Below are positions 17,833 to 28,600 of a DNA stretch of 64,000 nucleotides, piece by piece. Source of the stretch: Candidula unifasciata (lineage: Eukaryota > Mollusca > Gastropoda > Stylommatophora > Geomitridae); contig CAJHNH020000486.1 in assembly GCA_905116865.2 (NCBI GenBank), positions 162,001 to 226,000 of the forward strand, written 5' to 3'. Made by a program: the position numbers and the translations under genes. Every line of letters starts with the position of its first letter. Positions within the stretch are counted from its first letter, which is position 1. The notes beneath the pieces are model-generated. The model saw only the letters and a program-made list of their open reading frames with translations, ran no database searches and had not been told where the DNA came from.

Positions 17833-18070
17833 TGCTGAGGGGTATCGAGGTATGGTATCTGCCTGGAAATTGAAAAAGAGTAGCCTAACGGCGCTGCCCG
17901 GGCTCAGTTTGGAGTTTGAAATCTACTCAAAGTATTTCAGGATCCTTGCTGGTGCAATGGAGTTCATGCACTGTACTGAGAATCTTCAGACTCAGGCTTG
18001 AGTTAGAAGTAGAATGGAGCACTTATGGGTTATACCTATGTACCGTGATGTTAATCCATTGAATAAACCA
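17833..18070 (+). mobile_element. SINE, S3 family
   Basis: Blocks GAAAAAGAGTAGCCTAACGG, CTTGAGTTAGAAGTAGAATG and CACTTATGGGTTATACC. The same body is at 60715-61078 with its tRNA-like head. Confidence 0.65.
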
Positions 18071-18639
18071 TAAGCCATTGGTCGTGTGTGTGTGTGGGTG
18101 GGTGGGTGGGTGTACGTGCGTGTGTGTGTGTGTTTTTTTTTAAATTTTTTTATTATATATATATAAATATTTATTCAGATTCTGACAAAGGCAGTGCTTG
18201 TGAAGGGAGTAACATAAGCAATATGTATTAACCGGTTAATCTTCTCCTTCAGCATTCCTAGCCCTTGAGGGTCATTGCTGCAGATATTACCCACCTCCAT
18301 TCATCTCTGTGACTGACATTCTCTTTCCAGATAGTGACAAAAATCATACAAACAACAAAGCCATATTAAAGTATCAAAGAATATATTTTGATATTGAAGA
18401 AAACAAAAAACAACCATTCCGTGTATGAAAGTATTTGTACATACATTTTGTGTACAAAAAGATATATTTATGATATATTATAAAGCGAGGAAGCAATCCT
18501 CTAGCACCAAGATAAATCTTATTTATGTACAGACCCCGATGGGTTCCACTGCCCCATTTTAGGTGGGTGGGGAGGTGGGGGCACAGACCCACCCAAACAA
18601 GCATGTCATAAAATGTGACTAATTAGAGTTTTGCTGAAA

Positions 18640-18800
18640 TCAGACGAGGCACACTACACTCAGAGGAAAGGCAAGATGGACATATAACCAGATTGTGACA
18701 GCTAACATCAGTACTGGAACTCTGCGCTGGCTGCTGAAGATGAGGATGGAGCATGCATGGGAATGCCCAGAGTGCTGTAATGTCAATTCTTGACTCAACT
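18640..18800 (+). mobile_element. RNase H-type LINE, 3' end
   Basis: CTGCTGAAGATGAGGATGG and CCCAGAGTGCTGTAATGTC mark the 3' end shared with 44470-44545, 48295-48365 and others. Confidence 0.55.
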
Positions 18801-19069
18801 CAGATGAGGCTGAGCCGAGTAGCTCAGATACCGCAGCCCATGTGTCAACCACACCATAATGCAAATATAAAGAAGGTCAAGAAGAACAAGAGGAAGAGGA
18901 GGAGAGAATATTGATAGTAATGTCATCTGTGCGACATTAATTCACCGAACCCAAGAAAAAGATGATTATAAATTTTGCACTTTCCTCTTCTGCGTTTACC
19001 CTGTCAAGGAAGGTCAGAACGTGTTGCTGTTTACAGCTAGGCTGTGATATCTGCATCTTTAAAACAAAC

Positions 19070-19225
19070 ACATCTAAGTATTTCAGGATCCTTACCGGTG
19101 CTACAGAGCTTGGGCACTGTGCTGAGCTTCTTCGGACTCAGACTTGAGTTAGAAGAAGAACAGAGCACTTATGGGTTACTACCCGTGTGCCATGATGTTG
19201 ATCCGCTGTTCAAAACCTCAAACAT
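19070..19225 (+). mobile_element. SINE, S3 family (3' part)
   Basis: TAAGTATTTCAGGATCCTTA and CACTTATGGGTTACTACCC; otherwise as at 17833-18070. Confidence 0.6.
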
Positions 19226-19530
19226 CTAATTTCCTCAAGCTCTTACTTTTGACAGCATGCTTGTTTGGTGGAGTGGAGGCACCAGGGGACTAAGGGGTCC
19301 TCTTTTCTTGTTTCCTCCCAAAATGGGGCCTCAGAACCAACAGGAGATTTCACATTTTCAAAAGAAAACATAATATTTAATGTTATACACATCCAAAGCT
19401 AACTAGGCAATCTTTGAGTAACTTCAGCGCTTCATCTTTCTTAAATCAATATTTAAAAATCAAAGAAAGACACCACAAACCTACTGAATTAAATTAAAAT
19501 ATAGGGTGACTGCTGTCAAGCTAATACAAG

Positions 19531-19761
19531 GAATTCCAGTGAAATTTGGCTAAAAAGCTTGACCAAAAGAGGCAACAGAAAACGTGCACAAAACAAAGAT
19601 AATGTTTTGGCCTGCAGCTTTTGTAAATTTGACTAAAAAGCTTGACCAAATGGGGAAGCCTATTACAAAGTCTGCCGGCCGAAACATTATCTGTGTTGTT
19701 TTGTGCACATTTTTCTGCTTCCCATTTGGTCAAGCATTTTAGTCAAAATTCACTGGAATTT
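19531..19761. repeat. Foldback (inverted repeat), about 85-bp arms
   Basis: The left arm begins AATTCCAGTGAAATTTGGC and the right arm ends with its inverse, AAAATTCACTGGAATTT. Both contain GTGCACAAAACA- and GATAATGTTT-type blocks. A direct copy of GACTAAAAAGCTTGACCAAA lies in the loop. Confidence 0.75.
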
Positions 19762-19859
19762 AATTAAATGAAATGATAAATGCTGTAACTGGCAGAGAAG
19801 TAATTTCGGGAAACGAAAACTCAGTGGAAATCAAACTGCTATCCCATGTTTTATTAGAA

Positions 19860-20223
19860 CTGGTTTTTAACCTGGGATGCACAAGAAAGTTTTATGTGTG
19901 TGTGTGTGTGGGGTGGGGGGGGGGGTGCAATGTTGAAAATGAGTTCATTTGTACCTATAATTATCTGTTATACTAATTTTTTTTTTAAGTTCAATTGTTA
20001 ATCAAAGATATTTTAAACTATATGTTAAAACAAAGCATTATAACATTATGTTATTTGACTGACACTTTGATTTATGTGCATGTTTTCTCCAAGATATTGT
20101 TTTAACAGTGCTTGGAATTTTTATGTTATCCTCTTTTTTGAAATCCCTCTTATAAAAGTTGGGATGAGGGGGGTTACCACATAGTCAATGGCTGCGTCAT
20201 CCAAAAAAGGTTGAATACCACTG
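19860..20223. mobile_element. hAT-like non-autonomous element (tentative)
   Basis: The left end CTGGTTTTTAACCTGGGATG is roughly inverted at the right as AAAAAGGTTGAATACCACTG. Flanks TATTAGAA and TGCTAGAA agree at 6 of 8. Contains (GT)n/(G)n. No coding capacity. Confidence 0.4.
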
Positions 20224-20543
20224 TGCTAGAAGCATAAACGTATGAAAAAGATGATGATGATGATGATGCTGGGTGATAGATGATCATGATAATAAAGTTG
20301 GTTTTTGACTAGATGAAGATAACATTTCCTCCTGTGCTCTTTCAAAAAGGTAGCACAACCTTCAAGGCAGTAATAGGGGCAACAATTCTCTCGCTCAATC
20401 TTGTCGACTTACATGTAAGACCTCCCCAAACTAAATTACTACGTAAATTGCAACTGATAAGTCGAGTTGTCAAACATTAAATAAATCTTTCTAAAACTAA
20501 GGGCCATCTTATACATCTTATATGGCAGGTATAAAATGCAAGT

Positions 20544-20766
20544 CGGCGTCTGTGGCCTAGGCATGGCGAACGTGCTTCGTAAAGCCGGGTTTGATCCCAG
20601 CTGCAGACGATTTATCTTGCGTTGATTTTGACAGTGGATTTGAGAGCTGACCATTTAGAAAGCAATGGCAAACTACTGAACGTAAAATGTGCCTAGAAAA
20701 ACCACAAATAGCTAAAATATGCTGGGGTTGGTTCTGCAACGTCCTGTAAAAGAGACCCAACTAGCC
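20544..20766 (+). mobile_element. tRNA-derived SINE (S1 family)
   Basis: GGCGTCTGTGGCCTAGGC head, GTTTGATCCCAGCTGC B box, GAAAGCAATGGCAAACTAC body, CAACGTCCTGTAAAAGAGAC end. Confidence 0.7.
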
Positions 20767-20878
20767 TATAAAATGCTAACTGTTGCCACCTAGTTGCAAA
20801 CAAGTGGAACAGCATTCCTAACAATTACTGCAAACCATTTACAGTATCTCCAACAGACTGTCAGACATTTCACATGTA

Positions 20879-21005
20879 GGCACATCGGTGGTCTAGTGGC
20901 AGAATACTCGCCTGCCAAGCAGGTGACACCGGTTCCATTAAAGGTCAATGCAAATGTTTTAAGGGCTGAATATAAGCTGGCCTGCGTGCCCATTTTGTGA
21001 CCCTT
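20879..21005 (+). mobile_element. tRNA-Gly(GCC)-like SINE head or tRNA pseudogene
   Basis: GCACATCGGTGGTCTAGTGG and CAGAATACTCGCCTGCCAAG closely resemble the 5' two thirds of eukaryotic tRNA-Gly(GCC), including the CTGCCAA anticodon loop. The T arm is degraded (GGTTCCATTAAAGG) and no acceptor stem closes, so it is not a working tRNA. Confidence 0.6.
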
Positions 21006-21324
21006 TGAAAATGATGCCCATTTGCTCATTCATCACAAATATACTCATCCCACTAAAATTTGTGTGTTGAACATATCTTAACACAAGACTTAATATAGAA
21101 TATTAGTAACATATAATGGGAACAAATAGCAATAGTTAGACACAACAACATCGCTTGCTTGTGACACAGTTTTATAAGCCATAGATCTTTTCTAAACTGC
21201 ACTTGTGATGTTTTGGACTCTTCTCATGCTACATTTATTGCTTTCTGTGTGTGGCTTTAAGAGACCCTTCTCCACACCTTCAGGCCTAGTGAGCATACAG
21301 TAAATTGAAGGACCCTTTTCCAAA

Positions 21325-21757
21325 CTTCTTCTTCTGCCTTATATCCCCCAATGGAGCATAGGCCCTCAACCAACTCACGCCAAGTTGTTCTATCCTTCGC
21401 CATTGCATGGAGCTCTCCCTATGTCCTCCCATTCTTTCTAACCTCGTTCTCCAGCTCTCTTCTCCATGTGTTTTTTGGCCTTCCTTTATTCCTATGCCCC
21501 TGTGGGTTCCAATGCAAAGACATTCTAGTAATGCTGTTCTCCTGTTTTCTCAGTGTGTGCCCTTTCCAACGCCAGCGTCTTTTCCTCACTTCCTGATCCA
21601 CTGGAGCCTGTTTAGTTCTCTCCCAAAGTTCTACATTAGTTATTCTATCATACCATTTTATTCCCTCTATTCTGCGCAGGCACCAGTTAATGAATGTCTG
21701 TAATTTATTAGTAATTGCCTTGGTTGTTCTCCATGTTTCCGCCCCATACAATAGTAT
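21325..21757 (-). mobile_element. LINE 3' end with 110-codon open tail
   Basis: The minus strand encodes MYGAETWRTTKAITNKLQ, then CLRRIEGIKWYDRITNVELW, KRRWRWKGHTLRKQEN and NKGRPKNTWRRELENEVRK. This is the classic C-terminal tail of a non-LTR reverse transcriptase. It ends near a GAA-type tail at the lower edge. It is the best-preserved copy of the family also at 1153-1600 and 56890-56955. Confidence 0.85.
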
Positions 21758-22011
21758 TTTCCAAACTATAGTGCTAGTATTGTATTTTTATACACCAGTC
21801 AGCATTCGTCAGGTGATGTGGCTGACATCATGCCAACTGCCTTTACTTCCCAAGATTTTACCTGATCCTTATTAAAGCTCTATCAACCTGGGAGCCAAGG
21901 TAATTTTTTTTAAAAAGCCAATGCCATATTTCATATAGGTAACAGAACAGTAACAGAGAGTTTTTGTAAACAACACACATTTCCTCTAAAAGCACTGTTA
22001 TATCTATCTAG

Positions 22012-22259
22012 TCAGCATCTGTGGGTTAAAGGTTACAAACGTGGTTTGTAATTCTGAAACATCAGTTTGACCTGGTTGCAGGTGGTTTGGCAACAGTCCG
22101 CTTTGCATTGACTGCAACAATGGTATGGTGGGCTGACCATTCAGAAAGCAATGGCAAAACGACAGAATGTAAAAACTGCCTAGTAAAACCACAAACAATC
22201 AACTTAACTAATGCTGGGGTCGGTTTGCAACATCCTGTAAAGGATATACAACTGACACA
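22012..22259 (+). mobile_element. tRNA-derived SINE (S1 family), just 3' of PLOD
   Basis: CAGAAAGCAATGGCAAAACG and AACATCCTGTAAAGGATATA. It lies within 70-320 bp downstream of the PLOD stop codon, so it is probably part of, or displaced, the 3' UTR. Confidence 0.65.
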
Positions 22260-22325
22260 TCTTAACAATATAACTGTGTATCAAATGTTTAAAAAGAAAC
22301 AATCAGATGAGAAATGGGCAACTTT

Positions 22326-22481
22326 TTAGGGGTCAATAAAAGAAATCATGATGTAACGGGTTCCAGAGAGGGTTCGGAGACCCTCATGATAGTGGGTCAG
22401 GCGGCCAGGGTGCATGAACATCCAGCCCTTCCTGGGTGATGTGATGCTGCAGTTGTAGCGCAGGAATCGGCAACCTCCTCC
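22326..22481 (-). CDS. PLOD: PLOD exon 20 (last): distal iron His and 2-oxoglutarate Arg
   Basis: The acceptor is ATTGCAG. It reads [13 protein letters not shown], then [12 protein letters not shown] and [12 protein letters not shown] before the stop. H711 is the third iron ligand and R721 the 2-oxoglutarate anchor by alignment to human PLOD3 (H719, R729). The exon is among the most conserved parts of the family. Confidence 0.97.
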   Translation of the reverse strand, partial: GGGCRFLRYNCSITSPRKGWMFMHPGRLTHYHEGLRTLSGTRYIMISFIDP

Positions 22482-22640
22482 CTGCAATAGACAAATTAAA
22501 ATGAACACTGCTTTTCAAAAACAAATTATCCCTGTGTGGGTTCTGAGGCCCCATTGTAAGGAAAACAAGAACTGACTCACTGCCTACCCAACCAGCATGT
22601 CACAAGTGTTGACCAATTGGGGGCTTCCTTCAAAGTTGGA

Positions 22641-22689
<49 letters not shown>

Positions 22690-25600
22690 TGAGAGGCATT
22701 GAACCTAGTCTGCATACAAATAGGCAGATCTGTAAAACAGGTATGCACGCAACACTCAGGTTGTGTAACCAGCCTAAAGTCCAGAGGTAGGTAAGCAACC
22801 ATAATTTTTCTGCCGGAGTTTACAGCCAGTGACAGTGAAGGAGAAGAAGAAGAAAAGTAAATGCCTGAGGAAACTGAAGAGTGATGAACGTCATCATCAT
22901 AGTCCCATAACACCAGGTGTCGTTTGGTCACCAGTTGCTGCCGACTGTCTGATCAGATCCCTTTACCTATGTCAGTTGCAGGCAACGCATGTGGTGTTTG
23001 CTTGTTTGGGGTTCATCTTTTCCGCCAAATTCTTCTTCTCCTTTTTCTTGCTGCTGAAGATGGGGACAGAACACTTATGGGGGTGTCCCAAGTGCTATGA
23101 TGTCGATTTTTGATTCAATATTCTTCTTCTTAGTGTTCACCGGCTGTAAACTTTGGCGGAAAGTTCTGTTTCATCCACTTCTGAACTCTGGTCTTGTTCC
23201 AGAACTTAGTTATACGAAATTCCTCGTGTGGGTTCTGGGGCCCCATTGTGGGGAAATCAAGAATAGACCCACAGCTTCCCCAACAAGCATGTTGATGAAG
23301 TCGACAAACTGTGGGCTTCCTTCAAAGTCAGAGTGCATTTGCCCAAGCTGCAAGAAACAACCAACTGCATAACCATAAGCCAGGAAAATGGATGTACATG
23401 CAAAATTCAGGCCCTGGCACAAAGTCCAAACGGACAAACAACCCGGACTTTCCGTCACAGCGTACAGCTGGTGAAAAAAAAAAGAGGGCAGTGGGTCTAT
23501 CTTCTATCCCCCAGAATGGGGCCAAATTATGTAATAATGTCTCTTTTAATCTGCCTCTTCACTTCTCCTCATTTTCGATTTGGAGAGGTCCACAGATCTG
23601 GTACCATGTCTGTACTATTTATTTTCTGTCTTTTTCAGGGTTGCAAAAAGAGGTTCATAGTTGCCAATGTGTTGGGAGATGGTATGATTTACTTATTACT
23701 TAGTCGATCCATCCTCTTCTACCATAGGGTATAGAGGTTTGCCAGAGAGATCACCAAACTTCTCTATCAGCAGTTGTCTTTATAGCTTTGCTATATATTC
23801 CAGTCATTTGTCAGTCAAGGACTGTCAGATGTTGCTTCTCAGCAAGTTCTGGGTTGTCCTGGAGGTTTGGTTCCCTGGTTCTTGGCCTTTTATGCCTGTC
23901 ATGGTGGCTGATTCGCTGCCATTCTGCATATATGTCCAAACCATCGTAACTGTGACAAATCCACTCGAGTTTGTAAGGCCTGTGATGGTAAGGTGAACAT
24001 TAAACTGGACATCTGCAAAGACTTCAAGGAACATTTGGGGGTAGTCGAAGAAGAGGGGGACAAAGAAGAACCTGGACTGACATGAAAAAAAATGGATATG
24101 AATAAAATACTATACACTTTTTTCAAGAAGCAAAAGACAGAGAAAGATGACAGGCTTTGTGTGATAGCTTCCATCAATACACCTCCAAGATCCTAATGGG
24201 TCGAGGGCTATGTATAAATAAGACAAATTTAAGAAAGGTGAAGAGAAAGGTCTGGACTGCACCTTATATCAACAGTGATAATATCAAGCAGATGGTGGTT
24301 TATCGGGCATATCATCAGAAGGACAGATAACACTTCAAAGTGTGCAATGCAAGTTTAGAAAAATGCCAGACAGGAAGCAGGCACAGGCATTAAATGAATA
24401 AGGCAGCTCCCAGAATGTCAAAACACACTAGAGTGACTAGCAGTTGGATAGTTCCAATTCTCTTGTCAGTTAGAATGATGCCCAAGATCTTGACAAATGT
24501 GAACCTCGGCTCTGATCATGTGACCTCAGTGGCTGGCTGAAAAGTCCAACAAACAACATTCAACTTCCTGAGGTCATCACACATATAAGATAAGTACCTC
24601 AAAATCCAGGCCAGGGGTGTTGAGAGCAATGTTGATGGTGTAGGTGGAGGCATCATGGTGGGGCCTCAGCAATGGCTGCTCGTCTGGTCGATAGCGCACA
24701 ATGAAGTTCATGATTGCATGGGGAGGCTGGACAGACAACAATTTAATTCATTAAACAATCTATAATTTTTTTTTTAAAGTTATTTGCGTATCCTTTACAG
24801 AATGTTGCAGAACAAATGCCAGCATTTGTTGGCTGTTGTGGTTTTTCTAGGGAAATTTACGTCCAGTGGTTTGCCACTGCTTTCTGGACAGTCGGCTTCT
24901 CGATTACCACTGACGAAACCAACGCAAGGCCCGCAGCTGGCATGGAACCCGGCACACCCGCATTATGAAGCGCGTTCAAGCAACATATCATGTAGGTAGT
25001 ATCTTACTGTACAGTTCTGTCTTTGAACATCCTTTGTTGACCCCCAGAGTCATCGCCACCGTGTTGGGATACACAAAGACAGTCGACTAAATGTCCATCA
25101 GATGCAGGTCCTAAGGCACAACAGCAAAGTCCCACATGGTTGACCGTCACAAAGTCCTACTTTCTGGCAGAAAGGTTCAAATCTCTATTACTGATGGCTC
25201 CCACTTGCCGGAGTGAGGGGACCAAATAGCAGAAGCCGTGCCTGATGCATGCTTTTCCATACTGTCGTGTTAAGTGTCCAGATGAAACAATGTTAAAGGT
25301 GTCTGACATGCTGAAATAAAATTTATCTATTTGTGTGGCCATTGAAGCCACGGAACTGTGGGTTGCTCCCTGCTGATCTCCATCGGGGGACAGATGTAAG
25401 GTTAAGCAGTCATGTGCAGGATGTGATGATTCCTTGGGTGAGCCCAAGACCAGAGTGCCATGTGTCGCATTTATGGAAGCCTCCTTGGACGGCAAGGAAT
25501 GCCCATGATCTGCCCCTGCCTTCCTTTGAGGATCTTTCAGTCTACACACAGTTGCCCTTGGACGGGTTCTCCAGAAGCAACACCTGTAGAAAAGGAGACA

Positions 25601-28600
25601 AAGAAAACACAACACAAATAAGGCTGCATTATGTCCTACGAAACTATCTGGGAAGTTAACCTGGTCAACAAATGCTCGATGAAGTCACAAATATGGCAGC
25701 TTTGCTGTAAACAGGCACAATACCTTTACGTCACTGGGACAAACAAAAAGATAAAGATATCTTACATCATGAAAATATCCAAGGAAGACTTTCTCCTGCA
25801 GCGGCCTGACAAACTCTCGGAGGAAATGCAGCCAGTGCCTCTCGAGTCCAATTTGGTTCATATGGATGTCGACTGTGGGGACATTCTCGTAGCCACCAGC
25901 GAGTCGTGGATCCTGTCAGCAAAATATACAAATGACATTTTTAACGTTCGAATTAAAATAAAATTATGATAAACTAATGATTCAAAGCTGTGAGCAGAGG
26001 GGCATATTGGGGACGATACCAGCTTTATCCAAGAACAAGGAAATGCAACTTGAAAACTTCATGTTATGGAAGGGTAGACCCGGCCCTTAGCCTTGGCTGG
26101 TATCTCGTCTAGAAGTGATGTACTGCTCTAAATGTTATGATGCTTCGTTCAAACCTGGTTAATTCCAAGAGTAGTTCAGAGGACATCAAACTAAACAATC
26201 ACATTCTCAAAAAAGTGTGCAGCTTTACATGCCTAGGGATTAAGATGGCATCTACAGGGGATTCAGCTCCAGAAATATCATTTAGAATGGCACATGCATA
26301 GAGTGCCTTTACCAAACTGTCAAACATCTAGAAGCAAACACATAAAACTTAAGATCTCCAACTCTTGTGTGACTCCAGTACTAACTTATAGATGCGAGAG
26401 TTGGAAAGCAACAGTAGCTCTTGATTTTTAAAAAAGAATAAGACAATTTTGAAAACAGTCTTAGAAGAATACTGAATCTCCACTGGAAAGATTTAAGATC
26501 TAATACGCAAATAAGACAAGAGACCAAGCGAGAAAATGTATCCAGTTTTATAAGAAGGTTTTGCTGGAACTACATCGGCCATGCACTCAGAATGGATAAG
26601 ACAAGAAGACTCCACCATTAAGCCCTCATATGAGCACCAGAAAGCAAAAGAAAACGAGGAAGACAAAGAGAGACTCTGCGTAGAACCATCATCAGAGAAG
26701 GCTCAACTATGGGCCTAATGAATCTCCAAGACCTAAATGATGTGGCAATGAACCGCCAGAGATGGAGAGCCATGACCTCTGCCCTAGGCGCCATCTTAGG
26801 CTCAAGAGGAAAGAAAACTAACCACCCACCAGTCCCCAAGAAAATATAGTGGTCCCTAAACTTCAGGTTTTTTTTTTATTTCATTCAACTTTTGAGGGGA
26901 TAGCATAATGCAGCACCTGCAGGACCAACTGAAAACAACCACTGGCCCATATGTTCTGTAGTGCTGTTTCAGGGGTTTACTGCAGAACCACCCCTAAGCC
27001 AAACTCATACCCAAAGAAGATACTGAATGTTGAGTTAATAATTGATATAACAACACTAGGGACATTCCCATAAGCGCTCTGTCCTCATCTTCAGCAGTCA
27101 GCAAATAGTTTCAATTCCGATAGTGCCAGTAGCAGTCTGATTCTATGTCCATCATACCTCTCCTCTGACTGTAGATCTTGGTCACTCTCAGCTGTACCAT
27201 TCTCTCCGGACCATAATGGTCAGTTCATGCCTCTGCACTGTTTCACTTGCTCTCAAAGGCCTCGACCACATCTAGCTCATCACACACAAATTCACCACTT
27301 ATTGGTGAAGATTCAACTAATCTGTCTGCCTGTTCATTTCCCAATATTCATGCATGATCCTGAGAAAATATCCAAAGAACGCTAGCTACCCGGTACCTCT
27401 GAAGTGATACTTGCCACTTTGGACGGAGCATGCTCGTCTAGACCTTTGTTAACATGCTTTGTGAGTTGGTTTCAATCACGACATGTGTGTGCAACTGGTT
27501 CTCAAGCCAGTAGAAAGCTGCAGCGACTGCCTCCACCTCCATTCTTGCACTAGATGTTGTAGTATCATACAGTATCATGCTGTACTAAGCGTCATCCATT
27601 TGCTTTCAAAATGAAGCCCTGCATACTTTTTCTGACTCTCAACACAGTATAGATAATTTAATCTTCTGAGTGTGAGTGATCATGAATCAACTATTAAATT
27701 TCTGGTTCTGCAGCGCCTGCTGGCCTATCCCTGCGCTCCTTATATGATTAGAACCCTTCACAAGTTTGCTTTTTTCCTCAGACACTTGCACCTACTCCTC
27801 TCCTCTCTTATTTTTTTTTTTTTGCTTAAGCATACACACATCTCTAATTGTCTTCTGTTTGTGAAATCGAAGACTACTCTCTAATCAGACTGTGACCCTT
27901 GGCTGTATCAAGGGCTTCACAAATAGGGTGACTTTTGTCTGCAGCTACCCCCTGAGGTATGACCTAGCCCCTCTGCAAAAGTCGGCAGTGCAAAGATGTA
28001 TTACATACAAACTACTGGGATGTCTCTTAAACATCCCAGAACCAATATGACATTTTTAAAATTGGAACAAACCCAGACACATACCTCATTCTTGCCACTG
28101 GACCATTTCCCGAAATGCTCAAACTCAGCCACAAACTCGTCACAAAATGTGTCGCTGACGATGGGGAACCAGTAAACATCGGGGCAAGGCTGTCAGAGAT
28201 CAGAGAAACATCCAAATTATTGGTGATGTTTACATCCTAGTTGTCAAGTTGTTCGTTCATACAGACATTCCCCACAGGGATTTATAAGGATCTTATTTTG
28301 GGTGTTAAAAAAAACATAAGCCCTATATGTCATCTAACATCTGATGCAAGACACCTCGCAGAAATTAGAACAAGAATTGCCATGGAAAAGGTGGCCTTTA
28401 ACCTTTAGCAAACTGCAAAAGAAACTCACGGATAAGATAACTGCAGTGAGAAAACGGATGTTAAAAGGTAATGTAGAACCTGTGCTGTTATATGCGTGTG
28501 AGACATGGACAATAAGGCTATGTAGAACCTGTGCTGTTATATGCATGTGAGACATGGACAATAAGGCTACGTACAACCTGTGCTGTTATATGCATGTGAG

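Noticed and set aside
20879..20950. Functional tRNA-Gly(GCC) gene
   Set aside because: The D and anticodon arms are tRNA-like, but the T arm and acceptor stem do not close; treated as a SINE head or pseudogene.
21419..21751. 110-codon frame as a host gene
   Set aside because: Its sequence is a non-LTR reverse transcriptase C-terminus repeated elsewhere in the window; 5'-truncated transposon.
22326..22508. Treating the last PLOD exon as a separate 60-codon gene starting at the Met at 22508
   Set aside because: The first nine codons are intron sequence upstream of an ATTGCAG acceptor; the true exon begins at 22481 in phase with exon 19.
25157..25615. 152-codon minus frame in the intron between PLOD exons 18 and 19
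   Set aside because: No family resemblance, no splice context, and compositionally like surrounding intron; could not be supported as a gene.
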